NCBI RefSeq assembly: GCF_019923725.1
Contig: NZ_JAHXRI010000006.1
Span: forward strand, 186,001 to 250,000
DNA: 64,000 nt
Direction of reading: 5' to 3'
Source of the DNA: Zwartia hollandica
GTDB lineage: Bacteria > Pseudomonadota > Gammaproteobacteria > Burkholderiales > Burkholderiaceae_B
Made by a program: the position numbers and the translations under genes. This document shows, piece by piece, positions 44,079 to 54,811 of this stretch; the stretch's first letter is position 1, and the number at the start of each line of letters is the position of its first letter. Below the pieces are notes generated by a model. That model had not been told where the DNA came from and ran no database searches. It worked only from the letters and a program-made list of their open reading frames with translations.

Positions 44079-47000
44079 ATGTCGACCTTTCCTTTGAATT
44101 TCCATCCCGCAAAACCTGCGCAGCAACCCGTGACCTCTCACGCAGGATTGCCGGTTGCACAGGGCTTGTACTCGCCGACAAATGAGCATGACGCCTGCGG
44201 CGTTGGATTTGTCGCGCATATCAAAGGTAACAAGACGCACGCCATCGTCGAACAAGGCCTAAAGATTCTTGAAAACCTTGACCACCGAGGCGCGGTGGGC
44301 GCGGATAAGTTGATGGGCGACGGCGCAGGCATCCTAATTCAGATTCCCGACGCGTTCTATCGGCAGGATCTAGCTAAACAAAACATCACTCTGCCCGCTC
44401 CTGGTGAATACGGTGTGGCCATGGTGTTTCTGCCAAAAGAAATCGCTTCCCGTTTGGCGTGTGAACAAGAGCTAGAGCGCTCTGTCCGAGCAGAAGGCCA
44501 GGTCGTCCTTGGCTGGCGTGATGTCCCCGTCGACACCGACATGCCGATGTCGCCCACGGTTCGCGCCTGTGAGCCCGTGATTCGCCAACTATTTATTGGT
44601 CGCGGCGCTGACGTGATGGTGCCCGACGCGCTCGAACGCAAGCTCTACGTTATTCGTAAAACAGCAAGCCACGCAATTCAAGCCATGGGCCTCGCGCACG
44701 GAAAAGAGTATTTCGTACCCTCTGCGTCGGTACGCACGGTTGTTTACAAAGGTTTGCTTCTAGCCGATCAGGTCGGTCGTTACTACAAAGATCTAGCAGA
44801 TCCCCTGACCGTCTCAGCCGTTGCGCTCGTGCATCAGCGCTTCTCGACGAACACGTTCCCCGCCTGGCCTCTCGCGCACCCGTACCGCATGATTGCGCAC
44901 AACGGCGAGATCAACACCGTCAAAGGCAACTTCAATTGGTTGCGCGCACGCGAAGGCATGATGCAGTCCGCTGTGCTGGGCGACGACCTGAAAAAACTTT
45001 ATCCAATCGTATACGAAGGTCAATCCGACACAGCAACGTTCGACAACTGTCTCGAACTTCTGGTCATGTCTGGCTACTCGCTCGCGCACGCGATGATGAT
45101 GATGATCCCAGAAGCCTGGGAACAGCATACGCACATGGACCCAAGTCGTCGCGCGTTTTACGAATACCACGCTGCGATGATGGAACCTTGGGACGGCCCA
45201 GCGGCCGTCGCCTTTACTGATGGGCGTCAAATCGGCGCAACGCTCGACCGCAACGGTCTGCGCCCAGCCCGCTACCTCATCACCGACGACGACATGGTCA
45301 TCATGGCGTCTGAAGCAGGCACACTGCCAATCCCAGAGAACCGCATCGTCAAAAAATGGCGTCTGCAGCCTGGCAAGATGTTCTTGATCGACCTTGAGCA
45401 AGGACGCATCATCGACGACGCCGAGATCAAAGCGCAGCTCGCCAACTCACGACCCTACCGTCAGTGGATCGATCGCCTGCGCGTCAAGCTAGACTCCTTG
45501 CCCTCCCCAGCAAAAGTAGACGCGCCAATTGGTGCACCCGCGTCACTACTTGATCGTCAGCAAGCGTTTGGCTGGACACAAGAAGATTACAAATTTGTTC
45601 TCGAGGTAATGGCCGAATCAGGCGAGGAAGCCATTGGCTCTATGGGTAACGACGCACCGCTCGCCATCTTGTCGAGCCGCGCCAAACCCTTTTACAACTA
45701 CTTCCGTCAGTTGTTTGCTCAGGTAACAAACCCACCAATCGACCCGATCCGTGAACAAATGGTGATGTCGCTGGTGTCGTTCATTGGTCCCAAGCCAAAC
45801 CTGCTCGATATCAACAACGTCAACCCACCGCTGCGTCTCGAAGTGACACAGCCCATTCTCGACTTCAAAGAAATGGCGCGCATTCGCGCGATCTCCGAAG
45901 TCACGGGCGACAAATTCCGCAGCTCGGAGCTCAATATCAGTTACCCCGCGGCATGGGGAGCTGATGGCATCGAAGCGCGTCTTGCGGCGTTGTGTGCACG
46001 CGCAGTCGACGCCGTAAAAAGTGGCTCAACCGTACTGATCCTGACCGATCGTAACGTTGATAACGCACACGTTGCGATTCCGGCCTTGCTGGCGACCTCT
46101 GCAATTCACCAGCACCTTATTCGCGAAGGGTTGCGCACCAACACAGGTCTTGTTGTTGAAACAGGCTCAGCGCGCGAGGTTCACCACTTCGCCCTGCTCG
46201 GTGGTTACGGTGCCGAAGCGATCCATCCCTACCTTGCACTGGAAACCCTCGCGACCCTGGGCAAAGATGCAGAAAAGTCGATTAAAAACTACATCAAGGC
46301 GATCGGTAAAGGTTTGAACAAAGTGATGTCCAAAATGGGCATCTCAACCTACATGTCGTACTGTGGCGCTCAAATCTTTGAGGCTGTTGGTTTGCGTACA
46401 ACGTTGGTCAACAAGTATTTTTCAGGCACGGCCAGCACGATTGAAGGCATTGGCATCTTCGAAGTCGCGGAAGAAGCACTGCGCACACACCGGGCCGCGT
46501 TCGGCAATGACCCAGTCTTGGCAAATGCACTGGATGCAGGCGGTGAATATGCCTTCCGTGTTCGTGGTGAAGAACATATGTGGACGCCGGACTCGATCGC
46601 AAAGTTGCAACACGCGACGCGCGCAAACAATTACCGTACTTACAAAGAGTACGCGCAACTCATCAACGACCAAAGCCGTCGCCACATGACCTTGCGTGGA
46701 CTCTTTGAGTTCAAGGTCGATCCCGCACGTGCGATTTCACTCGACGAAGTGGAACCCGCCAAAGAGATCGTCAAGCGCTTCGCGACGGGAGCAATGTCGC
46801 TGGGTTCCATTTCAACTGAAGCACACTCTGTGCTGGCTGTTGCGATGAACCGTATCGGTGGCAAGTCCAACACCGGCGAGGGCGGAGAAGACGAGTTGCG
46901 TTATCGCAATGAGCTGCGTACCGGTAAAAGTGGCATCGGCGCTGGCGCGACGCTAGCGTCCGAACTCGGCGCAGATCGTATCGCTGCAGACGTCCCACTG

Positions 47001-48818
47001 CAGGCGGGCGACTCGATGCGCTCGAAGATCAAGCAAGTTGCGTCCGGACGTTTTGGTGTCAGCGCTGAATACCTCTCGAGTGCGGACCAAATTCAGATCA
47101 AGATGGCACAAGGTGCCAAGCCCGGCGAAGGCGGTCAACTCCCCGGTCACAAAGTGTCTGAATACATCGCCAAGTTGCGCTGCTCCGTCCCTGGGGTAGG
47201 CCTTATTTCGCCGCCACCACATCACGACATCTACTCGATCGAAGATCTGGCACAGCTGATTCATGACCTCAAAAACGTCAACGACAAAGCCTCGATCTCG
47301 GTCAAGCTCGTGTCGGAAGTTGGTGTGGGTACGGTCGCCGCTGGCGTTGCCAAAGCGAAGGCGGATCACGTCACGATTTCCGGTCATGATGGTGGTACGG
47401 GTGCCTCGCCGGTATCTTCCATCAAGCATGCCGGCACACCTTGGGAGCTTGGCCTCGCCGAGACTCAACAGACACTCATGCTTAACAAGTTGCGCAGCCG
47501 CATACGCGTTCAAGCAGACGGGCAAATGAAGACGGGGCGCGACGTTGCAATTGGTGCCTTGCTGGGAGCCGATGAGTTTGGCTTTGCCACAGCTCCGCTC
47601 GTCGTCGAGGGCTGCATCATGATGCGCAAATGCCATCTGAACACCTGCCCCGTCGGCGTTGCCACACAAGACCCCGTGCTGCGTGCAAAATTCCAAGGCA
47701 AACCCGAGCATGTCGTGAACTACTTCTTCTTCGTAGCAGAAGAGGTTCGCGAAATCATGGCACAACTAGGCATTCGCAATTTTGATGACCTAGTGGGTCG
47801 CGTCGACCTGCTCGATACGCGCACGAGCATCGAGCACTGGAAAGCACACGGCTTAGATTTCAGTCGTGTGTTCTATCAGCCAAATAATGACAGCCCACGT
47901 CGCCAGATCGAAGGTCAGGATCATGGCCTCGAAGCGGCCCTCGATCACGAACTTATCGAACGCAGCAAGGCTGCCATCGAGCGCGGCGAAAAGGTCTCTT
48001 TCATCGTTCCGGTCCGCAACCGTAACCGCACCATCGGCGCGATGTTGTCTGGCCGCATCGCCTCGCGTTATGGAGACGAAGGCCTGCCTGATGACACCAT
48101 CCACATACAGTGCAACGGCACGGCAGGCCAAAGTTTTGGCGCTTTCCTTGCGCGCGGTATCACGCTCGATCTAGTGGGCGAAGGTAATGACTACGTCGGT
48201 AAAGGTTTATCGGGTGGTCGCATTATTGTGCGCTCGCCCAACGACTTCCGCGGCTTTGGTCCCGAGCACATCATCATAGGTAACACCGTCCTGTACGGCG
48301 CGACTGGCGGTGAAGCCTATTTCAATGGCGTGGCTGGCGAGCGTTTTGCGGTCCGAAACTCCGGCGCCGCTGCAGTCGTCGAAGGCACGGGTGACCACGG
48401 CTGCGAGTACATGACAGGTGGGACGGTTGTCGTACTGGGACAAACGGGTCGTAACTTTGCCGCTGGTATGTCCGGTGGCGTGGCTTACGTTTGGGATCCA
48501 GAAAAAACCTTCGCCGAACGCTGCAATATGACGATGGTCGAAATCGAGCCCGTTCTTGCCTCGGCCGAACAAAAGAAAGTTCAAGGCATTGATGTCTGGC
48601 ACAGCATGACCCGCGGTGGTGATCGGGAAACCGATGAAACCATCTTGAAACGCTTGGTCGAGAACCACTTCCGCTACACCGGCAGCTTCGGCGCGCGTGA
48701 TCTCGTCAGCAATTGGGAAAGCGCTCGTTCCAAATTTATCAAAGTTATGCCTGTCGACTACAAGCGCGCGCTCGGTGAAATGTGGCGCGCTGCTAACCCC
48801 CAGCCTAAAGCTGCTTAA
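44079..48818 (+). CDS. gltB: Glutamate synthase large subunit
   Basis: From the ATG at 44079 (CCGGAG upstream) the product has 1579 residues. The N-terminal glutaminase nucleophile is Cys40 in [10 protein letters not shown], probably exposed by removal of the 39-residue leader. The FMN and 3Fe-4S synthase domain has HDGGTGASP and the cluster cysteines in [12 protein letters not shown], and the C-terminal GXGXG domain has [20 protein letters not shown]. It makes glutamate from 2-oxoglutarate and glutamine-derived ammonia. A TTG start at 44031 is rejected for lack of a ribosome site. gltD follows 9 bases later. Confidence 0.97.
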   Translation: MSTFPLNFHPAKPAQQPVTSHAGLPVAQGLYSPTNEHDACGVGFVAHIKGNKTHAIVEQGLKILENLDHRGAVGADKLMGDGAGILIQIPDAFYRQDLAKQNITLPAPGEYGVAMVFLPKEIASRLACEQELERSVRAEGQVVLGWRDVPVDTDMPMSPTVRACEPVIRQLFIGRGADVMVPDALERKLYVIRKTASHAIQAMGLAHGKEYFVPSASVRTVVYKGLLLADQVGRYYKDLADPLTVSAVALVHQRFSTNTFPAWPLAHPYRMIAHNGEINTVKGNFNWLRAREGMMQSAVLGDDLKKLYPIVYEGQSDTATFDNCLELLVMSGYSLAHAMMMMIPEAWEQHTHMDPSRRAFYEYHAAMMEPWDGPAAVAFTDGRQIGATLDRNGLRPARYLITDDDMVIMASEAGTLPIPENRIVKKWRLQPGKMFLIDLEQGRIIDDAEIKAQLANSRPYRQWIDRLRVKLDSLPSPAKVDAPIGAPASLLDRQQAFGWTQEDYKFVLEVMAESGEEAIGSMGNDAPLAILSSRAKPFYNYFRQLFAQVTNPPIDPIREQMVMSLVSFIGPKPNLLDINNVNPPLRLEVTQPILDFKEMARIRAISEVTGDKFRSSELNISYPAAWGADGIEARLAALCARAVDAVKSGSTVLILTDRNVDNAHVAIPALLATSAIHQHLIREGLRTNTGLVVETGSAREVHHFALLGGYGAEAIHPYLALETLATLGKDAEKSIKNYIKAIGKGLNKVMSKMGISTYMSYCGAQIFEAVGLRTTLVNKYFSGTASTIEGIGIFEVAEEALRTHRAAFGNDPVLANALDAGGEYAFRVRGEEHMWTPDSIAKLQHATRANNYRTYKEYAQLINDQSRRHMTLRGLFEFKVDPARAISLDEVEPAKEIVKRFATGAMSLGSISTEAHSVLAVAMNRIGGKSNTGEGGEDELRYRNELRTGKSGIGAGATLASELGADRIAADVPLQAGDSMRSKIKQVASGRFGVSAEYLSSADQIQIKMAQGAKPGEGGQLPGHKVSEYIAKLRCSVPGVGLISPPPHHDIYSIEDLAQLIHDLKNVNDKASISVKLVSEVGVGTVAAGVAKAKADHVTISGHDGGTGASPVSSIKHAGTPWELGLAETQQTLMLNKLRSRIRVQADGQMKTGRDVAIGALLGADEFGFATAPLVVEGCIMMRKCHLNTCPVGVATQDPVLRAKFQGKPEHVVNYFFFVAEEVREIMAQLGIRNFDDLVGRVDLLDTRTSIEHWKAHGLDFSRVFYQPNNDSPRRQIEGQDHGLEAALDHELIERSKAAIERGEKVSFIVPVRNRNRTIGAMLSGRIASRYGDEGLPDDTIHIQCNGTAGQSFGAFLARGITLDLVGEGNDYVGKGLSGGRIIVRSPNDFRGFGPEHIIIGNTVLYGATGGEAYFNGVAGERFAVRNSGAAAVVEGTGDHGCEYMTGGTVVVLGQTGRNFAAGMSGGVAYVWDPEKTFAERCNMTMVEIEPVLASAEQKKVQGIDVWHSMTRGGDRETDETILKRLVENHFRYTGSFGARDLVSNWESARSKFIKVMPVDYKRALGEMWRAANPQPKAA

Positions 48819-48827
48819 GGAATCATC

Positions 48828-50294
48828 ATGGGAAAAATTACTGGATTTCTCGAAGTCGATCGTTTGCAAGAAGCATCTGAAGCTCCTGCAAATCGCCTCA
48901 AACACTGGCGCGAGTTTGTGCTGCACCTAACAGACGAACAGGCCGGCAAGCAAGCGGCACGCTGCATGGACTGTGGCATTCCGTTTTGCAATAACGGCTG
49001 TCCCGTAAACAACATCATCCCGGATTGGAATGATCTTGTTTATCGTCAAAACTGGCGCGGGGCGTTGGATGTGCTGCACTCCACCAACAACTTTCCAGAG
49101 TTCACGGGCCGCATCTGTCCCGCACCCTGCGAGGCCGCGTGCACGCTCAACATCAACAATGATGCCGTAGGCATCAAATCTATTGAGCACGCAATTATCG
49201 ATAAGGGCTGGTCTGAAGGCTGGGTTGTACCTCAGCCTCCCGAACAGAAGACGGGCAAGAAAGTTGCCGTCATCGGCTCAGGCCCAGCAGGCCTAGCTTG
49301 CGCACAGCAATTGGCTCGTGTCGGTCACGATGTCACCGTCTTTGAAAAAAATGATCGGATCGGTGGTTTGCTGCGCTATGGCATTCCCGATTTCAAACTT
49401 GAAAAGCAGTTGATTGATCAGCGCGTCACACAAATGCAAGCCGAAGGGGTGACCTTCAAAACGTCACACTACATCGGCCAAGCGAGCGACTCTCCCGACA
49501 AGGCACTTACCGTTAAGACACCGGAAGCGCTAAAAAAGGAATTTGATGCGGTCGTTCTGACCGGTGGCTGTGAAACACCACGCGATCTCCCCGTCACCGG
49601 CCGCGAGCTCGACGGCGTGATGTACGCGATGGATTTCCTCCGCCCACAAAACAAAGTGGTCGCTGGAGACAAAGTCCCTGGTCAGGTGCTCGCAAAAGGC
49701 AAGCACGTTGTCGTGATCGGCGGTGGCGACACTGGTTCAGACTGCGTCGGCACCAGTAATCGTCACGGCGCAAAATCTGTCACACAGATTGAATTAATGC
49801 CGCGTCCTCCCGAAAGCGAAAATAAAGCACTGACCTGGCCTTACTGGCCGGCAAAGTTGCGCACGTCCTCCTCCCACGAAGAGGGTGCCGAGCGTGACTG
49901 GGCGCTGACCACCAAGTCGCTGGTTGGCAAGAATGGCAAGGTCGAAAAGCTCGTCGCTTGCCGGGTTGAGTGGGTGAAAGACGAGTCGACTGGTCAACTG
50001 AAAATGCAAGAAGTGAAAGGCTCTGAATTCGATATTCAGGCTGATCTCGTCTTGTTGGCAATGGGTTTTGTCGCTCCTGTCAGCAACATACTCAAGGCAT
50101 TTGGTATCGATCAAGATCCACGTGGTAACGCGCGCGCTAACACTGACGACTATCGCAGCAACGTCGACAAGGTTTTTGCAGCGGGCGATATGCGCCGCGG
50201 TCAGTCCTTGGTCGTCTGGGCAATCCGGGAAGGCCGCCAGTGCGCGCGCTCGGTGGACGAATTCTTGATGGGCTCAAGCGTGTTACCTCGTTAA
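48828..50294 (+). CDS. gltD: Glutamate synthase small subunit
   Basis: The 488-residue subunit supplies electrons from NADPH. The N-terminus has cysteines for two 4Fe-4S clusters ([15 protein letters not shown], then CPAPCEAAC), followed by FAD binding ([20 protein letters not shown]), a NADPH Rossmann site ([17 protein letters not shown]) and the C-terminal FAD segment ([20 protein letters not shown]). AAGGA precedes its ATG. With gltB it forms the GOGAT heterodimer. It ends the operon; mlaF begins 145 bases later. Confidence 0.96.
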   Translation: MGKITGFLEVDRLQEASEAPANRLKHWREFVLHLTDEQAGKQAARCMDCGIPFCNNGCPVNNIIPDWNDLVYRQNWRGALDVLHSTNNFPEFTGRICPAPCEAACTLNINNDAVGIKSIEHAIIDKGWSEGWVVPQPPEQKTGKKVAVIGSGPAGLACAQQLARVGHDVTVFEKNDRIGGLLRYGIPDFKLEKQLIDQRVTQMQAEGVTFKTSHYIGQASDSPDKALTVKTPEALKKEFDAVVLTGGCETPRDLPVTGRELDGVMYAMDFLRPQNKVVAGDKVPGQVLAKGKHVVVIGGGDTGSDCVGTSNRHGAKSVTQIELMPRPPESENKALTWPYWPAKLRTSSSHEEGAERDWALTTKSLVGKNGKVEKLVACRVEWVKDESTGQLKMQEVKGSEFDIQADLVLLAMGFVAPVSNILKAFGIDQDPRGNARANTDDYRSNVDKVFAAGDMRRGQSLVVWAIREGRQCARSVDEFLMGSSVLPR

Positions 50295-50385
50295 AGGTGG
50301 TGAAGCTGGCATAGGTAGCCAAAAGCAAGGAGCCCATCAGAGCGCAGAGAACGTACTCTCGAGGCTACAATGCCGCTACCGACTA

Positions 50386-50431
50386 CCGCAAAACACGCAC
50401 TAAGTTTTGCGGAGTAGACCCGACTCCTTTT
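50386..50431 (+). promoter_or_regulatory. Overlapping alternative hairpins in the mlaF leader
   Basis: CCGCAAAAC (50386-50394) pairs with GTTTTGCGG (50404-50412) over 9 bases. A second hairpin, GGAGT (50411-50415) with ACTCC (50423-50427), is followed by TTTT and shares bases with the first, so the two exclude each other. The mlaF start at 50440 lacks a clear Shine-Dalgarno. It looks like a possible attenuator or structured leader, unproven. Confidence 0.4.
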
Positions 50432-50439
50432 GGCTCCTC

Positions 50440-51273
50440 ATGCCCTCGCCCGCCTCCGACTCCAACAATCCGGTGCTGCGCCTAGATAGCGTCTCATTAG
50501 GCTATGGCGATTTCACGGTATTGCGCGACATTTCGCTCGAGGTCTCTCGTGGCCAGGTTGTGGCCATGATGGGGGGCTCCGGTTCAGGAAAAACAACTTT
50601 ACTGCGTGCGGCGACGGGTCAACTCCGCGCGCGCGCAGGTGTGGTCACTTTATTTGATCAAGACCTCGCACACACCGATGCCCGTCAGCTCCAAAGCCTG
50701 CGTCAACGCATGGGGGTTTTGTTTCAGCAAGGTGCGCTGTTCACTGATTTAAACGTCTTTGAGAACGTCGCCTTTCCTTTGCGCGAACATGCCACACTCA
50801 AACCCGCTGACATGCTCGCGCGTGTGCTCAATACCCTAGAGGCCGTCGGCTTGCGCTGCGCGGCGCATCTCAAGGTTGCTGAAATTTCAGGGGGAATGGC
50901 CCGCCGCGTTGCCTTAGCACGCGCCGTCATTCTTGAGCCAGAGCTCGTTCTCTATGACGAACCCTTCGCGGGGCTAGATCCAATCTCTTTGGGTATTACG
51001 GCACGACTCATTCGAAGCCTTTCCGACCGTCTTGGCTGCGCCAGCGTCGTGATCACCCACGATATCGCTGAATCATTCGCAATTGCGGATCAGGTTTATC
51101 TAGTCGGCCAAGGCTGTATCAAAGCGCACGGCACACCTGCCACGCTACACGCCTCGACCGACCCGTATGTGCAACAATTTTTAAATGGGCACCCTGACGG
51201 ACCTGTTCCGTTCGAATATCCAAGTACGCCGGCGTTTGAATCTTGGCTAAGCCGGCAAGGAGTCGCACAATGA
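50440..51273 (+). CDS. mlaF: Phospholipid transport ATPase MlaF
   Basis: The 277-residue ABC ATPase has Walker [20 protein letters not shown]-loop [20 protein letters not shown], signature [16 protein letters not shown] (the MlaF-type SGGMxRR rather than SGGQQQR) and Walker [15 protein letters not shown]. It powers the Mla system that moves phospholipids between the membranes. Its stop overlaps the mlaE start (ATGA). A TTG-start frame from 50407 is less likely. It leads mlaFEDAC. Confidence 0.94.
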   Translation: MPSPASDSNNPVLRLDSVSLGYGDFTVLRDISLEVSRGQVVAMMGGSGSGKTTLLRAATGQLRARAGVVTLFDQDLAHTDARQLQSLRQRMGVLFQQGALFTDLNVFENVAFPLREHATLKPADMLARVLNTLEAVGLRCAAHLKVAEISGGMARRVALARAVILEPELVLYDEPFAGLDPISLGITARLIRSLSDRLGCASVVITHDIAESFAIADQVYLVGQGCIKAHGTPATLHASTDPYVQQFLNGHPDGPVPFEYPSTPAFESWLSRQGVAQ

Positions 51274-52055
51274 CTTCCCCACGCGGCATCGCCGCCCTCG
51301 GTGCAGCGGTACGCAAACGCGTGATCGGCCTTGGGATCTTCACCCGCTTCTTTATTCGCTTGCTCGCGGAAAGTAGCATTGCGCTCAAGCGACCGCGTCT
51401 AGTGTCTCAGCAAATCCATTTCATTGGTAACCATTCGCTGTTGATTATTGCCGTGTCAGGACTTTTTGTAGGCTTCGTTTTAGGTCTCCAAGGCTATTAC
51501 ACCCTCAACCGCTACGGCTCCGAAGAGGCGCTAGGCTTGCTTGTCGCGCTATCTCTTACGCGAGAGCTCGGTCCGGTGGTGACCGCATTACTATTTGCTG
51601 GACGCGCAGGCACCTCGCTCACAGCCGAGATTGGTTTAATGAAGGCAGGTGAGCAACTGGCCGCCATGGAAGTCATGGCCGTCAATCCGGTACGCCGCGT
51701 ATTGGCCCCACGTTTTTGGGGAGGCGTGATTGCGATGCCTATTTTGGCCGCCGTATTCTCAATGGTAGGTATTCTCGGCGGTTGGGTTGTCGGCGTGCTG
51801 ATGATCGGCATTGATACGGGCGCCTTCTGGTCGCAAATGCAAAGCGGTGTAGATGTCTGGAAAGACGTTATGAATGGCGTGATTAAAAGCATCGTGTTTG
51901 GCGTGGCAGTTACGCTGATCGCACTCTTTGAAGGCTGGCAAGCACGCCCAACGCCCGAGGGGGTTGCGCGAGCAACCACTCGCACTGTTGTTGCTGGCTC
52001 ACTTGCCGTCCTAGGTCTTGATTTTCTGCTGACTGCACTGATGTTCAGCAACTAA
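51270..52055 (+). CDS. mlaE: Phospholipid transport permease MlaE
   Basis: The 261-residue protein has the MlaE layout: an N-terminal amphipathic region, helices with [20 protein letters not shown], the [20 protein letters not shown] segment and [20 protein letters not shown], the signature loop. It forms the inner membrane MlaE dimer. AAGGAG upstream and a 4-base overlap with mlaF show translational coupling. mlaD follows after 14 bases. The usual STAS partner MlaB is not encoded next to it. Confidence 0.94.
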   Translation: MTSPRGIAALGAAVRKRVIGLGIFTRFFIRLLAESSIALKRPRLVSQQIHFIGNHSLLIIAVSGLFVGFVLGLQGYYTLNRYGSEEALGLLVALSLTRELGPVVTALLFAGRAGTSLTAEIGLMKAGEQLAAMEVMAVNPVRRVLAPRFWGGVIAMPILAAVFSMVGILGGWVVGVLMIGIDTGAFWSQMQSGVDVWKDVMNGVIKSIVFGVAVTLIALFEGWQARPTPEGVARATTRTVVAGSLAVLGLDFLLTALMFSN

Positions 52056-52069
52056 TACCGGAGTCAAAT

Positions 52070-52564
52070 ATGTCCAATGAAAAAACAGATTGGTGGGTCG
52101 GGCTCTTTGTGTTGCTCGGCGGCATCGCGTTGACCTTCCTTGCGTTGCGTGCGGGAAACCTCAATAGCTTTTCTTTCGCACCTACCTATTCACTGACAGC
52201 GAATTTTGACAACATCGGAGGTCTTAAAGCTCGAGCGCCGGTCAAGAGCGCCGGTGTCGTGGTGGGGCGCGTTGCCAGCATCACACTCGACGAAAAAACC
52301 TTCCAAGCCGTTGTCACCCTACAAATGCAGAAGTCCTATCAGTTTCCGGTAGATTCTTCGGCAAAAATTCTGACCTCGGGTTTGCTCGGTGAACAATACA
52401 TTGGCCTTGAGCCTGGCGGTGATGATGCCAATTTAGCGGCAGGCGCACGGATCAAGCTCACACAAAGTGCGATCGTACTCGAGAGTCTCATTAGCCAGTT
52501 CCTGTACGGCCAGGCCGAAAAGCAAGGCAGCCCGCAAACAACAACGCCGCCAGCGGCAAAGTAA
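52070..52564 (+). CDS. mlaD: MCE-domain phospholipid carrier MlaD
   Basis: The 164-residue protein has one N-terminal transmembrane helix (WWVGLFVLLGGIALTFLALR) and an MCE domain (YSLTANFDNIGGLKARAPVK to GLLGEQYIGLEPGG). MCE hexamers form the periplasmic channel above MlaE. The C-terminus ends in a short Gln/Thr-rich tail. The position between mlaE and mlaA fits the operon; mlaA starts 12 bases after its stop. Confidence 0.94.
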   Translation: MSNEKTDWWVGLFVLLGGIALTFLALRAGNLNSFSFAPTYSLTANFDNIGGLKARAPVKSAGVVVGRVASITLDEKTFQAVVTLQMQKSYQFPVDSSAKILTSGLLGEQYIGLEPGGDDANLAAGARIKLTQSAIVLESLISQFLYGQAEKQGSPQTTTPPAAK

Positions 52565-52576
52565 CGTCGTCACGAC

Positions 52577-53365
52577 ATGAACAAAACCTCTTTACTCCGG
52601 TGGATCGGCGCACTTAGTCTGACTGTATTGACAGGTTGTGTGACCACGACACCCGTCGGCACAGCGAACCCGATCGATCCGCTCGAGGCCTCGAACCGAG
52701 CGATGTTTGAGTTCAATGAAACAATTGATCGTGCTGTGTTCAAACCCGTTGCCGAGGCCTATGCCTTTGTTACACCGCAGCCAGTGCGCACCTGTATTTA
52801 CAATATTTTTCTCAATATTGGTGATGTCTGGTCGATGTTCAATAGCGCAATACAAGGCCGCCAAGTAGATGCGCTCAATACAATGGGCCGTATTTTGTTG
52901 AATACCACTGCCGGGTTGGGTGGCTGCCTTGACCTTGCTAGTGCCCGCGGTGCGCAACGCATCCCCAATGATTTTGGTGTGACCTTAGGTGTTTGGGGGG
53001 TAAGCTCAGGCCCATATGTTGTATTACCCATTGTTGGCTCTTCTACTCTACGCGATGGCTCAGGCAAACTCGTTGACCTCTATGTCAACCAAGTTGGCTG
53101 GGGCTCTACGGTTAGCAATATCGACCTGAGAAACTCTCTCTACGGTCTAGAGGCCGTCGTCAGGCGTGAAGCGTTGCTTGACATCTCAAACGTGATTGAC
53201 CGCACCGCACTTGATCGCTACAGCTTTATTCGCGACGCCTATCTAAAACGCCGTAGTGCCCAAGTACGGGGGCCGGGAGCAGAGGCGGAGGCTTTACCGA
53301 ATTACGAAGATTTCGAAGCAGAAGCGACAGATAGAAAATCCCTAGGTATCCCTGAAAAAAAATAG
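52577..53365 (+). CDS. mlaA: Outer membrane lipoprotein MlaA (VacJ)
   Basis: The 262-residue lipoprotein has a signal with lipobox LTGC, the family segment DPLEASNRAMFEFNETIDRA, and VSSGPYVVLPIVGSSTLRDG, the VacJ signature. It forms the outer membrane part that removes mislocalised phospholipids from the outer leaflet. In enterobacteria mlaA is unlinked; here it sits inside the operon before mlaC, as in other betaproteobacteria. Confidence 0.94.
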   Translation: MNKTSLLRWIGALSLTVLTGCVTTTPVGTANPIDPLEASNRAMFEFNETIDRAVFKPVAEAYAFVTPQPVRTCIYNIFLNIGDVWSMFNSAIQGRQVDALNTMGRILLNTTAGLGGCLDLASARGAQRIPNDFGVTLGVWGVSSGPYVVLPIVGSSTLRDGSGKLVDLYVNQVGWGSTVSNIDLRNSLYGLEAVVRREALLDISNVIDRTALDRYSFIRDAYLKRRSAQVRGPGAEAEALPNYEDFEAEATDRKSLGIPEKK

Positions 53366-53380
53366 CAAGGTGCTACAAAT

Positions 53381-54013
53381 ATGACCCTCTCTTTTTTACG
53401 CCTCTCTGCCTGCGTCACTTTCTTACTCACCCTAGCTGTCGGTGTCCCTACGCAGGCTCAAACCAAACCGGACGCCATGGGCGCACCGAACGAGTTCGTG
53501 CAGCAAGTGGCCGATCAGGTTCTCGCGGCACTTAAAGCAGATGCCGCGGTGAAAGCTGGGGATACTGCGCGTATCAATCAAATCGTCGATGAGCTCATTC
53601 TCCCCTACGTCAACTTTGAAAAGACAACACGCCTTGCTGCTGGTCGTAACTGGCGAGAGGCCACTCCCGAGCAAAAGGCAGCGCTTGTTAAAGCGTTTCG
53701 CGGAACCCTTGCGCGGACCTACAGCGGCGCATTTACTCGCGTTGATGCTGGCACGGCCATGAAGACGCTTGCGTTTCGCGGTGATGCTGCAGCTTCTGAC
53801 GTCGTTATAAAGTCACAGGTCATGCAAAGTAGCAATACACAGCCCATCGCGCTGGACTATCGACTCGAAAAAACGGCGGATGGTTGGAAAATTTACGATC
53901 TAAACGTTGAAAACATCTGGTTAATCGAAAATTACCGCAACCAGTTCACACAAGAAATCAGTAAGAGCGGCATCGATGGTCTGATCGCGGCACTCAACAA
54001 ACGGGCTCAATAA
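53381..54013 (+). CDS. mlaC: Periplasmic phospholipid shuttle MlaC
   Basis: The 210-residue protein has a Sec signal (FLLTLAVGVPTQA then cleavage) and the MlaC/Ttg2D fold: VDELILPYVNFEKTTRLAAG, WREATPEQKAALVKAFRGTL and IALDYRLEKTADGWKIYDLN, which form the lipid-binding pocket. It carries phospholipid between MlaA and MlaD. It is followed after only 6 bases by an ABC-2 ATPase gene, leaving no room for mlaB in its usual place. Confidence 0.94.
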   Translation: MTLSFLRLSACVTFLLTLAVGVPTQAQTKPDAMGAPNEFVQQVADQVLAALKADAAVKAGDTARINQIVDELILPYVNFEKTTRLAAGRNWREATPEQKAALVKAFRGTLARTYSGAFTRVDAGTAMKTLAFRGDAAASDVVIKSQVMQSSNTQPIALDYRLEKTADGWKIYDLNVENIWLIENYRNQFTQEISKSGIDGLIAALNKRAQ

Positions 54014-54019
54014 CAATTT

Positions 54020-54811
54020 ATGCACGCTGTTTCCCTCGAACATGTTTCAAAGACGTATGCACCTCAGGCGACGGGCTGGCGCGGCCTATTCATGCCTCCG
54101 TCAGGTCCTGGTTTCCAAGCGCTCACCGATGTCTCTTTTACTGTCGATCACGGAGAGTTTTTTGCGTTACTCGGACCAAACGGTGCTGGTAAAACGACAC
54201 TGATTTCGGTTCTCGCGGGATTGAGCCGCCCCACATCAGGGCATGCAAGTATTTGTGGCCATGATGTCGTCACCGACTACCAGGCCGCACGACGTTCACT
54301 GGGGGTTGTGCCACAAGAGCTCGTCTATGATCCGTTTTTTACGGTGCGTGAAACGCTTCGTATCCAATCTGGCTATTTCGGCTTTCGCCACAATGACGAC
54401 TGGATCGATGAAATTTTGGCTAACCTTGGTCTGACCGACAAGGCCGAGGAAAACATGCGCGCCTTATCAGGCGGCATGAAGCGTCGCGTGCTCGTTGCAC
54501 AAGCTTTGGTTCATCGGCCGCCCGTGATCATTTTGGATGAGCCGACTGCCGGGGTCGATGTAGATCTTCGCCGAAGCCTTTGGGAGTTTATCTCCAGACT
54601 AAACCGCGCTGGTCACACCATCATGCTGACAACCCACTATTTGGAAGAGGCCCAAGCGCTATGTAGTCGCATCGCCATGCTCAAGCGCGGCAAACTGGTT
54701 GCTCTGGATAAGACGCAGACCCTACTCGCTCGTGCGGGCGGCTCCCTTGAGGAAGCTTTCGTAAAAATCATGAACAGCGACGAAGACACCGCAGTCGAGG
54801 TAGCCGTATGA
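54020..54811 (+). CDS. ABC-2 type exporter ATPase
   Basis: The 263-residue ATPase has Walker A LLGPNGAGKTTLISVLAGLS, signature LSGGMKRRVLVAQAL and Walker B VIILDEPTAGVDVDLR, the pattern of ABC-2/DRA-type exporters (YadG-like). The next gene is its permease, starting inside its end (4-base overlap). It is joined to the mla operon and precedes bolA and murA. Neighbouring cell-envelope genes suggest an envelope component as substrate, but the family also exports drugs. Confidence 0.9.
   Translation: MHAVSLEHVSKTYAPQATGWRGLFMPPSGPGFQALTDVSFTVDHGEFFALLGPNGAGKTTLISVLAGLSRPTSGHASICGHDVVTDYQAARRSLGVVPQELVYDPFFTVRETLRIQSGYFGFRHNDDWIDEILANLGLTDKAEENMRALSGGMKRRVLVAQALVHRPPVIILDEPTAGVDVDLRRSLWEFISRLNRAGHTIMLTTHYLEEAQALCSRIAMLKRGKLVALDKTQTLLARAGGSLEEAFVKIMNSDEDTAVEVAV

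Noticed and set aside
46953-47765. A 270-codon open frame antisense to gltB
   Set aside because: It lies inside a highly conserved gltB domain; composition fits a shadow frame and there is no ribosome site.
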